DNA from: Clostridia bacterium
GTDB taxonomy: Bacteria; Bacillota_A; Clostridia; Oscillospirales; SIG627
NCBI GenBank assembly: GCA_017508505.1
Contig: JAFVYT010000037.1
Coordinates: 1 to 13,233, forward strand
Direction of reading: 5' to 3'
Length of the DNA stretch: 13,233 nt
Shown: piece by piece, positions 6,910-13,233 of the stretch
Layout: every line of letters starts with the position of its first letter
Numbering within the stretch: the stretch's first letter is position 1
Notes under the pieces: model-generated
Told to the model about the DNA's origin: nothing
The model's database searches: none
Seen by the model: only the letters and a program-made list of their open reading frames with translations
Made by a program: the position numbers and the translations under genes

Positions 6910-7494
6910 TCAGGCTCTCTTCTCGATGACCTTATCGATCAGGCCGTACTCCATTGCCTCTGCGGCAGAAAGGAAGTTGTCCCGATCGGTGTTCCGTACG
7001 ATCTCCTCCAGACTCTTGCCGGTCTTCTCGGCCAGGATCCGATTGAGGGTGTCACGGGTGCGGAGAATGTGATCCGCGTGGATCTTGATGTCGCTTGCCT
7101 GACCCTGCATCCCGCCCAAGGGCTGATGGATCATGATCTCGCTGTGGGGAAGGGCAAAGCGCTTGCCCTTTGCGCCGGCTGCCAGAAGAAAGGCGCCCAT
7201 AGACGCGGCCATTCCGATGCAGATGGTGGATACGTCACACTTGATGTAGTTCATCGTATCGAAAATAGCCATTCCCGCAGAAACGGATCCCCCGGGGCTG
7301 TTGATGTAGAGGCTGATGTCCTTTTCGGGATCCTGAGCCTCCAGATAGATCAGCTGTGCGATCACAAGACTTGCGGTGGTGTCGTTCACCTCGTCGCAGA
7401 GGAACACCACACGATCGTTCAAAAGTCTGGAATAAATGTCGTAGCTTCTCTCGGAGTGTCCGGTCTGTTCGACAACCATTGGTACCATTGCCAT
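6910..7494 (-). CDS. clpP: ATP-dependent Clp protease proteolytic subunit ClpP
   Basis: ClpP is the serine protease tetradecamer that partners ClpX, 194 residues with the preferred start. The catalytic triad is visible: Ser98 in GMAASMGAF, His123 in [10 protein letters not shown] and Asp172 in NTDRDNF. The oxyanion-side loop [11 protein letters not shown] is at 64-74. The start at 7494 ([11 protein letters not shown]) is chosen over an in-frame ATG 18 bases upstream because GGGAGGT sits 6 bases before it, and the upstream ATG overlaps that site. The gene lies 27 bases after tig with no hairpin between them, so the two are likely co-transcribed. Confidence 0.97.
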   Translation of the reverse strand: MAMVPMVVEQTGHSERSYDIYSRLLNDRVVFLCDEVNDTTASLVIAQLIYLEAQDPEKDISLYINSPGGSVSAGMAIFDTMNYIKCDVSTICIGMAASMGAFLLAAGAKGKRFALPHSEIMIHQPLGGMQGQASDIKIHADHILRTRDTLNRILAEKTGKSLEEIVRNTDRDNFLSAAEAMEYGLIDKVIEKRA

Positions 7495-7521
7495 GTCAAA
7501 ACCTCCCGTCATAGCTGGATT

Positions 7522-8943
7522 TTACTTTTCTTCGACCTTTTCCTCGGTCTTTTTCGCGGCACTCTTTTTTGCGGGTGCCTTCTTCTCTTCGCCTGCTTCC
7601 TTCTTGGGAGCGGCCTTCTTGGCAGGAGCCTTCTTCGCAGGAGCCTTCTTGGGCTCTGCGGGAGCCTCGGTGATCTCGGCGCTGGCCTTAATCAGTTCGA
7701 CTGCCTTGCGAGCGGAAACGTCCTTGCGGATGATGGCCTCGGGGATGAACTCCTTCGCCTTCTCCACGTCGATCTGATAGGACTCTGCCACTCTGGTGTA
7801 CTCGGCCTCGACCTCTTCGTCGCTGATCTCAAACTTCTCTTCCTTGGCGATGGCCTCCAGTGCGAGGGTAGCCTTCACCTGACGCTCTGCCTGAGGACGG
7901 AGCTCCTCCATCATCTTGGCACGGGTCATACCGGAGTACTGGAGATACATGTCCATGGTGATACCCTGCTGAGCCATACGGTTCTCGTAATCCTGGAGCA
8001 TGTTTTCGCATTCGTTGTCAAACATGCAAGCGGGGATGTCGCCCTCGATGGCATCGATGATGCCGGTGAGAAGCTGCTCCTCCACTGCGCGGTCGGACTC
8101 CTCTGCGTTTCTCTTTTCTATTTTAGCCTTAATGTCCTTCTTATATTCGGCCAAAGTATCAAATTCGGAAACGTCCTTTGCAAATTCGTCGTCCAGCTCG
8201 GGAAGCTCTACGTTTTCAATGCCGTTCAAAGCGACCTTGAACACGGCCTCCTTGCCCTTGAGCTCCTCTGCGTGGTAGTCCTCGGGGAAGGTGACGGTCA
8301 CGTCGAATTCCTCGCCGATCTTATGCCCGACGATCTGCTCCTCAAAGCCGGGGATGAACTGGCCGCTGCCGAGCTTTAAGTGATGAGCCTCACCCTTGCC
8401 GCCCTCAAACGCGACACCGCCCACGAAGCCCTCGTAATCGATCACGGCAACGTCGTCCTTCTCGGCGGCTCTGTCGGTGATCTCGATGGTTCTGGAGTTT
8501 CTCTGACGGACTCTTTCGAGCTCTGCGTCCACCTCGGCCTTGGCAACCTTTTTCACGGTCTTCTCGGCCTTGATGCCCTTGTAGGAGGTCACGCGGATCT
8601 CGGGCTTGGTCCAATATTTTGCGGTCAGTGCAACACCGTTCTCGTCGATGTCGCCAAGATCCAATTCGGGCTGGCTGACCACGTCGATGCCCGCTTCCTT
8701 CACAGCCTCTTCCAGAACGGAGGGCAGAAGTGCGTTCAGCGCATCTTCATAGAAGATTCCCTTACCGTAGAGCTTCTCCACGATGGAACGGGGAGCCTTG
8801 CCCTTGCGGAAGCCGGGAACGGTGATCTTGGGAGCCTGCTTTTTGTAAACCTTGTTGACCTCGGCCTCAAAGTCAGCCTTGGGGATCTGGATCTCCAGAA
8901 CAGACTGATTCTTCTCGCCATTCTTTACACTTTTCAAACTCAT
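7522..8943 (-). CDS. tig: Trigger factor (ribosome-associated chaperone and peptidyl-prolyl isomerase)
   Basis: Trigger factor binds the ribosome exit tunnel and shields nascent chains. The ribosome-docking signature GFRKGKAP is at residues 44-51, as in the family. An FKBP-type isomerase domain lies at about 150-240 (DVAVIDYEGFV, then LGSGQFIPGFEEQIVG), followed by the helical C-terminal chaperone arms. At 473 residues it is longer than usual because of an extra 54-residue tail rich in Lys, Ala and Pro (KKAPAKK-type units). The start at 8943 is the ATG 9 bases after AGGAG; a TTG three codons upstream directly abuts that site and is unlikely. It is the first gene of tig-clpP-clpX and has a perfect-consensus promoter. 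Confidence 0.96.
   Translation of the reverse strand: MSLKSVKNGEKNQSVLEIQIPKADFEAEVNKVYKKQAPKITVPGFRKGKAPRSIVEKLYGKGIFYEDALNALLPSVLEEAVKEAGIDVVSQPELDLGDIDENGVALTAKYWTKPEIRVTSYKGIKAEKTVKKVAKAEVDAELERVRQRNSRTIEITDRAAEKDDVAVIDYEGFVGGVAFEGGKGEAHHLKLGSGQFIPGFEEQIVGHKIGEEFDVTVTFPEDYHAEELKGKEAVFKVALNGIENVELPELDDEFAKDVSEFDTLAEYKKDIKAKIEKRNAEESDRAVEEQLLTGIIDAIEGDIPACMFDNECENMLQDYENRMAQQGITMDMYLQYSGMTRAKMMEELRPQAERQVKATLALEAIAKEEKFEISDEEVEAEYTRVAESYQIDVEKAKEFIPEAIIRKDVSARKAVELIKASAEITEAPAEPKKAPAKKAPAKKAAPKKEAGEEKKAPAKKSAAKKTEEKVEEK
7525..7686 (-). repeat. Lys/Ala/Pro-rich, histone-H1-like tail of trigger factor
   Basis: The last 54 codons of tig encode a low-complexity tail with 16 lysines, built from KKAPA/KKAA units alternating with acidic patches and ending EEKVEEK. 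In the DNA, 7621-7635 and 7636-7650 are tandem 15-base copies differing at one base, so part of the tail looks like a recent in-frame duplication of five codons. Confidence 0.85.
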
Positions 8944-8971
8944 TTTTTTCAACTCCTGAAAGTCATTTGAT

Positions 8972-8986
8972 ATAGATAAAATCTAT
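8972..8986. repeat. Palindrome at the tig transcription start
   Basis: ATAGAT (8972-8977) and ATCTAT (8981-8986) are perfect inverted copies around AAA. They lie directly downstream of the predicted tig start site (about 8987), where a repressor would block elongation or a leader hairpin would form. It does not match the CIRCE or CtsR heat-shock operators as I know them. The regulator is unknown. Confidence 0.4.
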
Positions 8987-8993
8987 CTTTATG

Positions 8994-9022
8994 ATTATAT
9001 ACACCAATCCATTTTTTGTCAA
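8994..9022 (-). promoter_or_regulatory. Perfect-consensus sigma-A promoter of tig-clpP
   Basis: On the minus strand TTGACA (9022-9017), a 17-base spacer and TATAAT (8999-8994): both hexamers match consensus at all 6 positions with optimal spacing. Transcription would start near 8987, about 44 bases before the tig ATG. Confidence 0.9.
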
Positions 9023-9079
9023 GCAGAGAAACGGAAAATGATGGTTTTGCACGAAAAGCGCAGGTTTTTGACAGCTTTT

Positions 9080-9094
9080 TTGTGAAATGCACAA
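9080..9094. promoter_or_regulatory. Dyad upstream of the deo promoter, candidate operator
   Basis: TTGTG (9080-9084) and CACAA (9090-9094) are inverted around 5 bases and centred about 58 bases upstream of the predicted deoC start. The position would suit an activator. It resembles but does not match a CRP-type site (TGTGA-N6-TCACA). Weak evidence. Confidence 0.25.
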
Positions 9095-9109
9095 TCTCGG
9101 CGTTTTTTC

Positions 9110-9138
9110 TTGCATCAAAAATAAAATAATGGTACAAT
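9110..9138 (+). promoter_or_regulatory. Predicted promoter of the deo operon
   Basis: TTGCAT (9110-9115), a 17-base spacer and TACAAT (9133-9138). The -10 is one base off consensus and the -35 keeps the key TTG. Transcription would start near 9145, leaving a leader of about 38 bases. The weak -35 fits a promoter needing induction. Confidence 0.55.
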
Positions 9139-9182
9139 AAAAATATGAAAATCCGCCGCAAGGCAGAAAACGAGGACATCCT

Positions 9183-9845
9183 ATGAACGAAAAACAGATT
9201 CTTGCCGCCGTGGATCATACCCTTCTTTCCACCACCGCCACCTGGGACGAGATCCGCACCCTTTGCGACGACGGCATCCACTTCGGCACCGCCTCCGTCT
9301 GCATCCCGCCCTCCTTTGTGAAAAGGGCGAAGGAATACGTGGGGGATCGCCTCACCCTTTGTACCGTCATCGGCTTTCCCAATGGCTACAACACCACCGC
9401 CGTCAAGGTCTTTGAGACACGCTGTGCCGTCGAGGATGGTGCCGATGAGATCGATATGGTCATCCCCGTGGGAAGAGTCAAGGAGGGAGATTTTGACTTT
9501 GTGGAGGCCGAAATCCGCGCCGTCCGTGGGGCCTGCGAGGGGAAGATCCTCAAGGTTATTGTGGAGACCTGCCTTCTGACCGAGGAGGAAAAGATCAGAC
9601 TGTGCCGCGTGGTCGGAGACGCGGGTGCCGACTTCATCAAGACCTCCACCGGCTTTTCTGCCGCAGGTGCCACCTTCTCGGACGTGGCGCTCTTTGCCGC
9701 AAACGTAAAGGCCCCTCTTCGCATCAAGGCTGCGGGAGGCATCGGCTCTCTGGAGAATGCCGAGCACTTTTTGGAATTGGGTGCAGACCGCCTCGGCACC
9801 AGCCGCGTGGTTCGCATCCTGAAGGAAAAGGAGAATAAGAGATGA
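9183..9845 (+). CDS. deoC: Deoxyribose-phosphate aldolase
   Basis: DeoC cleaves 2-deoxyribose-5-phosphate to acetaldehyde and glyceraldehyde-3-phosphate, the last step of deoxynucleoside catabolism, in the cytoplasm. The protein has 220 residues, the usual short bacterial form. The Schiff-base lysine is Lys153 in FIKTSTGF, with Asp91 in DEIDMVIP and Lys182 in RIKAAGGI as the proton-relay residues. The start at 9183 has GAGGA seven bases upstream. It is the first gene of the deo operon and overlaps deoD by four bases (ATGA), which suggests translational coupling. No regulator or transporter gene is next to it in the window. Confidence 0.97.
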   Translation: MNEKQILAAVDHTLLSTTATWDEIRTLCDDGIHFGTASVCIPPSFVKRAKEYVGDRLTLCTVIGFPNGYNTTAVKVFETRCAVEDGADEIDMVIPVGRVKEGDFDFVEAEIRAVRGACEGKILKVIVETCLLTEEEKIRLCRVVGDAGADFIKTSTGFSAAGATFSDVALFAANVKAPLRIKAAGGIGSLENAEHFLELGADRLGTSRVVRILKEKENKR

Positions 9846-10576
9846 CCTATCCCACCCCTCATATCAATGCCACTCCCTCGGATTTTGCCGAGACCGTTCT
9901 GATGCCGGGCGATCCTCTGCGCGCCCGCTTCATTGCCGAAAATTTTCTGGAAAGCCCTCGCCTTGTGAACAACGTACGCGGTATTTCGGGCTATACGGGA
10001 CGCTTCGAGGGAAATAAGATCAGCGTGATGGCCAGCGGTATGGGAATGCCCTCTATTGCCATCTATGCCAACGAGCTCTACTCCGTGTTCGGGGTGGAGA
10101 ACATCGTGCGCGTGGGCTCCGCGGGCGGAATGCAGCCTGCGGTTCGCATCCGCGACGTCATCCTCGCTCAGGGGGCCTGCACCAACTCGGCCATGGCCTC
10201 CCATTTCCATTTGCCGGGTCAGTTTGCCCCCATCGCCTCCTTTTCCCTTTTGCGCATTGCCGTGGAGGAGGCGGAGAAGATGGGCCTGCGCTACCACGTG
10301 GGCAATCTCCTCTCCAGCGATACCTTCTACAACGACGAGGAGGACCTTCGCCCCGAGGAGAAAAGCCTTGCCCGCTGGGGCAAAATGGGTGTTCTCGCGG
10401 TGGAAATGGAGGCGGCTGCACTCTATATGACGGCCGCCCGCCTCGGAAAGCGAGCCCTCGCCATCTGCACCGTGTCCGACCATCTCATCACCGGGGAGGC
10501 AACCACTGCCGAGGAAAGGCAGAATACCTTTACGGATATGATGCTTCTGGCACTGCGCAGTGCCCTTCGCTTCTGA
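9842..10576 (+). CDS. deoD: Purine-nucleoside phosphorylase, DeoD type
   Basis: DeoD splits purine (deoxy)ribonucleosides with phosphate into free base and (deoxy)ribose-1-phosphate. It has 244 residues, close to the hexameric trimer-of-dimers family norm. Visible are the phosphate-binding MPGDPLRA (21-28), the family signature [10 protein letters not shown] near residue 62, VGSAGG near 91, the nucleoside-binding VEMEAAALY near 187, and SDHL near 213 carrying the catalytic aspartate. AAAGGAG lies about 9 bases before the ATG. It overlaps deoC by four bases and deoB by one, placing it firmly inside the operon. Confidence 0.96.
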   Translation: MTYPTPHINATPSDFAETVLMPGDPLRARFIAENFLESPRLVNNVRGISGYTGRFEGNKISVMASGMGMPSIAIYANELYSVFGVENIVRVGSAGGMQPAVRIRDVILAQGACTNSAMASHFHLPGQFAPIASFSLLRIAVEEAEKMGLRYHVGNLLSSDTFYNDEEDLRPEEKSLARWGKMGVLAVEMEAAALYMTAARLGKRALAICTVSDHLITGEATTAEERQNTFTDMMLLALRSALRF

Positions 10577-11733
10577 TGGGCCGCCGTGTGATCATCCTCG
10601 TTCTCGATTCCCTCGGGATCGGGGAAATGCCCGACGCCGCCCTTTTCGGGGACGAGGGCTCCAATACCCTAAAAAGCATTTCGCGCTCCCCTCGCTTTCA
10701 CATTCCTCACCTTTTGAGGATGGGACTCGGGCGTGTGGACGGGGTCGATTATCTTCCCGCCGAGCCTCATCCCATCGCCGCGTGGGGACGGATGAGGGAG
10801 AGGAGCAAGGGAAAGGACACCACCATCGGTCACTGGGAATTGGCGGGGGTGGTGTCCGAGAAGCCCCTGCCCACCTATCCCGAGGGCTTTCCCCCGGAGG
10901 TGCTGGAGGCCTTTTGCCGTGCCACGGGACGGGACGTGCTCTGCAACCTGCCCTTTTCCGGTACGGAGGTCATCCGTCTGTGGGGCGAGGAGCATATGAA
11001 AACGGGAAAGCTTATCGTCTATACCTCCGGGGACAGCGTGTTTCAGATCGCCGCTCACGAAAGGACGGTTCCCGTGGAGGAGCTGTATCGCTACTGCAAA
11101 ATCGCCCGTGACATCCTGCAGGGGGAGCATGCGGTGGGACGGGTCATTGCACGGCCCTTTACGGGTACGCCCGAGGAGGGCTTTACCCGTACCTCCCGTC
11201 GCCGAGATTTTTCCTTAACACCCCCTGCCGAGACTCTTTTGGATGCGGCAAAGGCGGCAAACCTTTCGGTGAAGGCAGTGGGGAAAATCTGCGACATTTT
11301 CGCCTCCCGCGGTATTACCGAGGCCTATAAAACCGCCTCCAATCGGGAAGGGATGGAAAAGACCCTTGCCCTTCTCGAGGAGGATTTCGAGGGGATTTTG
11401 TTTACCAATCTCGTGGATTTTGATTCGATGTACGGCCATCGGAACGACGTGGACGGATATGCCGCCGCCCTGTCGGACTTTGATGCCTTTTTGCCCCGCA
11501 TCTCGGAGGCGATGAAAAAGGAAGACCTCCTTCTGATCACGGCGGATCACGGCTGCGACCCTGCCACACCCTCCACCGACCATTCTCGGGAATACGTTCC
11601 CGTTATTGCCTACGGAAACGGGGTTGTTCCCCAAAGCCTCGGTACCCGTGAAAGCTTTTGCGATCTTGCCGAGACCTGTGCCCGATTCCTTTCCTTGGAT
11701 CGGCATTTTTCGGGGCAGGCCTTTTGGGCCTAA
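10576..11733 (+). CDS. deoB: Phosphopentomutase
   Basis: DeoB interconverts (deoxy)ribose-1-phosphate and the 5-phosphate, linking the phosphorylases to DeoC. It belongs to the alkaline phosphatase superfamily with two Mn ions. At 385 residues it is of normal length. Seen are the N-terminal metal-binding VLDSLGIGEMPDA (9-21), the segment KDTTIGHWE (80-88) that holds the family's active-site threonine, FDSMYGHRNDVDGY near residue 288, and the C-terminal metal-binding ITADHGCDP and TDHSREYVP. The start shares one base with the deoD stop (TGATG) and has no obvious ribosome binding site of its own, so translation likely depends on termination of deoD. Confidence 0.96.
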   Translation: MGRRVIILVLDSLGIGEMPDAALFGDEGSNTLKSISRSPRFHIPHLLRMGLGRVDGVDYLPAEPHPIAAWGRMRERSKGKDTTIGHWELAGVVSEKPLPTYPEGFPPEVLEAFCRATGRDVLCNLPFSGTEVIRLWGEEHMKTGKLIVYTSGDSVFQIAAHERTVPVEELYRYCKIARDILQGEHAVGRVIARPFTGTPEEGFTRTSRRRDFSLTPPAETLLDAAKAANLSVKAVGKICDIFASRGITEAYKTASNREGMEKTLALLEEDFEGILFTNLVDFDSMYGHRNDVDGYAAALSDFDAFLPRISEAMKKEDLLLITADHGCDPATPSTDHSREYVPVIAYGNGVVPQSLGTRESFCDLAETCARFLSLDRHFSGQAFWA

Positions 11734-11780
11734 AGCGTCTGTGTGCCGTATTTTAACTGTATTTGATTTGGGAGGAAGCC

Positions 11781-13088
11781 GTGTCTTTCAGAATGTATGA
11801 CCTGATCCAAAAGAAAAAAGAGGGGAAGCCCCTCAAGGGAGAGGAGATTGCCTTTTTCGTCCACGGCTTTACCCAAGGTCGGATCCCGGACTATCAGGCC
11901 TCTGCTCTTCTGATGGCCATCTGCCTTCGGGGGATGAATGAGGAGGAGACCGCGATCCTGACAAGGGAAATGATGCACTCCGGTTCGGTGGTGGATCTTT
12001 CCTCCTTCGGAAACGCCACCGTGGACAAGCACTCCACCGGCGGCGTGGGGGATAAGACTACGCTGATCCTTGCCCCCATCGTGGCCTCGGCGGGGTGTAT
12101 CCTTGCCAAAATGAGCGGCCGCGGTCTTGGCTTTACCGGCGGAACCGTGGATAAGATGGAGTCTGTCCCGGGGATGAGGACGTCCTTTGACTCCGAGGAA
12201 TTCTTTTCCGTGGTGCGCCGCGTGGGCGTTTGCGTGGCAGGGCAGAGCGAGGGGCTCGTGCCTGCGGACAAGAAGCTTTACGCCCTCCGAGACGTGACTG
12301 CCACCATTGATTCCATCCCTCTGATCGCCTCCAGCATTATGTCGAAAAAGCTTGCCTCCGGGGCAAGGAACATCGTTCTGGACGTAAAATTCGGAAGCGG
12401 TGCCTTTATGAAGACCCCCGAAGAGGCCTGCCGCCTCGGGGAGGCGATGGTCAGGATCGGCCGTTCTCTCGATCGTCGGGTCGTGGCCGTGGTCAGCGAC
12501 ATGGACACCCCCCTCGGCTTTGCGGTGGGCAACGCCCCCGAGGTGCGGGAGGCCATTGAGATCCTCTCGGGCAGAGGGGATGAGTCCCTGCGGGAGCTGT
12601 GCCTTCTTTTGGCAGGGAAAATGATCTCTGCCGCCCGTTCCCTTTCCGAGGCCGAGGGAGCAGCCTTGGCACGCACCGTCCTCGAGGAGAAAAGGGCTCT
12701 CATGAAAATGAAGGAATGGATCGCCGCACAGGGCGGCGATGCACGGGTTGTGGAGGATCCGACTCTTTTGCCTCTGTCTCCCATTCGTCATCAGGTCCTC
12801 GCCCCCTCCTCCGGGATCCTGGCCCGTATGGATTCCGAGGGGATCGGCACCACGGCGATGCTCCTCGGTGCGGGCAGACGTACCAAGAACGACGTCATCG
12901 ACCACGGAGCGGGGCTTGTTCTGAACCGAAAGACGGGAGATCGGGTGGAGAAGGGGGAGCTTCTCGCCACCCTTTACACCACGCGTCAGGAGGCTGTCCA
13001 CGAGGCTGAGGAGCGTTTTTTGGACTCCCTCTCCTTTTCCGAGGAGCCCGTGGCAAAAAAGCCCTTGGTGCATCGGATCATCGAATAA
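11781..13088 (+). CDS. pdp: Pyrimidine-nucleoside phosphorylase
   Basis: Pdp phosphorolyses uridine, thymidine and deoxyuridine to free base and (deoxy)ribose-1-phosphate. With the chosen start it has 435 residues, close to the Bacillus-type enzyme. Motifs are the phosphate-binding KHSTGGVGDKTT (83-94) and the thymidine/pyrimidine phosphorylase signature SGRGLGFTGGTVDKME (112-127), followed by the C-terminal alpha/beta domain. The start is taken as GTG at 11781 because GGGAGGA ends about 5 bases upstream. An ATG at 11763 lies before that site, and an ATG at 11793 is too far after it. It follows deoB by 47 bases without a hairpin and is the last gene of the operon. Thymidine phosphorylase (deoA) is the alternative name; the two are hard to separate by sequence. 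Confidence 0.93.
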   Translation: MSFRMYDLIQKKKEGKPLKGEEIAFFVHGFTQGRIPDYQASALLMAICLRGMNEEETAILTREMMHSGSVVDLSSFGNATVDKHSTGGVGDKTTLILAPIVASAGCILAKMSGRGLGFTGGTVDKMESVPGMRTSFDSEEFFSVVRRVGVCVAGQSEGLVPADKKLYALRDVTATIDSIPLIASSIMSKKLASGARNIVLDVKFGSGAFMKTPEEACRLGEAMVRIGRSLDRRVVAVVSDMDTPLGFAVGNAPEVREAIEILSGRGDESLRELCLLLAGKMISAARSLSEAEGAALARTVLEEKRALMKMKEWIAAQGGDARVVEDPTLLPLSPIRHQVLAPSSGILARMDSEGIGTTAMLLGAGRRTKNDVIDHGAGLVLNRKTGDRVEKGELLATLYTTRQEAVHEAEERFLDSLSFSEEPVAKKPLVHRIIE

Positions 13089-13092
13089 AAAG

Positions 13093-13136
13093 AAAAGGAG
13101 CTGTAAAAAAACTCAAGTTTTTTTACAGCTCCTTTT
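13093..13136 (+). terminator. Long hairpin terminator after the deo operon
   Basis: Positions 13093-13112 and 13117-13136 form a perfect 20-base stem with a 4-base TCAA loop. The base of the stem is AAAAGGAGCTGT pairing with ACAGCTCCTTTT, and the upper part is an A7/T7 run. It begins 5 bases after the pdp stop. The terminal T-run is short (TTTT), so it may act both as terminator and as 3'-end protection. Confidence 0.8.
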
Positions 13137-13177
13137 AAGGGGATAGGAAAAAAAGATGCAGAACGGACAAACTGAGC

Positions 13178-13203
13178 AAAAAGCAAGGTTTACCTTGCTT
13201 TTT
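13178..13203. terminator. Second hairpin with T-run, terminator-like on both strands
   Basis: AAAAAGCAAGG (13178-13188) and CCTTGCTTTTT (13193-13203) pair perfectly over 11 bases around TTTA. T5 ends the stem on either strand. It could be a backup terminator for deo or the terminator of a convergent gene beyond the right edge. Confidence 0.6.
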
Positions 13204-13233
13204 GGTTACCCGAAGGCGTACAAAGGTACGTCG

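Noticed and set aside
7069..8379. 436-codon open frame on the plus strand across clpP and tig
   Set aside because: The hydrophobic Leu/Phe-rich stretch is the mirror image of the Lys/Ala codons in the trigger factor tail. There is no start signal, and both genes on the other strand are certain.
8944..9182. CIRCE or CtsR heat-shock operator upstream of tig
   Set aside because: Neither TTAGCACTC-N9-GAGTGCTAA nor the GGTCAAA heptad repeat is present; GTCAAAA occurs once without its partner.
11730..13073. 447-codon open frame on the minus strand opposite pdp
   Set aside because: It is a shadow of a conserved enzyme gene; its His/Gly-rich composition is typical of antisense frames in GC-rich DNA.
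1..13233. CRISPR arrays, tRNA or rRNA genes, insertion sequences, prophage modules
   Set aside because: No regularly spaced repeats, tRNA-like cloverleaf segments, transposase motifs or phage structural genes were seen. The S24 regulator alone does not indicate a prophage.

Overview
The window looks like chromosomal DNA of an anaerobic Bacillota bacterium, most likely class Clostridia. The reasons are a ferredoxin-dependent 2-oxoacid oxidoreductase, strong AGGAGG-type ribosome binding sites, tig-clpP-clpX gene order, a Pdp-type pyrimidine nucleoside phosphorylase, and GC-rich genes separated by AT-rich promoter regions with sigma-A-type hexamers. A finer placement is not supported.

Layout. 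(1) Positions 1-3407, minus strand: korD-korA-korB-korC-sucC, a ferredoxin-linked 2-oxoglutarate oxidoreductase followed by the beta subunit of succinyl-CoA synthetase. Together they would convert 2-oxoglutarate to succinyl-CoA and then to succinate with ATP formation. sucC runs off the left edge and carries an in-frame TAA at codon 185, after which the same frame continues with clear SucC sequence. (2) Positions 3408-3688: a divergent AT-rich promoter region. (3) Positions 3689-5476, plus strand: an XRE/S24 (LexA/CI-like) regulator and a single-pass membrane protein of unknown function, closed by a strong bidirectional terminator. (4) Positions 5554-8943, minus strand: tig-clpP-clpX, a folding and proteolysis cluster driven by a perfect-consensus promoter, with a terminator-like hairpin between clpP and clpX. 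(5) Positions 9183-13088, plus strand: deoC-deoD-deoB-pdp, a complete (deoxy)nucleoside salvage and catabolism operon, followed by stacked hairpins at the right edge.

How the genes work together. The deo genes release bases from nucleosides by phosphorolysis (DeoD for purines, Pdp for pyrimidines), move the phosphate from C1 to C5 (DeoB), and cleave deoxyribose-5-phosphate to acetaldehyde and glyceraldehyde-3-phosphate (DeoC). Trigger factor and ClpXP handle nascent-chain folding and regulated proteolysis. The kor-suc operon feeds reduced ferredoxin and ATP in the oxidative direction, or can make 2-oxoglutarate reductively.

Most of the window is well-known housekeeping DNA, and I found no convincing undescribed system. 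The points most worth checking are the sucC nonsense codon, the membrane protein that resembles the front half of an M23 peptidase without the peptidase, the histone-H1-like tail on trigger factor, the hairpin between clpP and clpX, and the hairpin cluster at the right edge.
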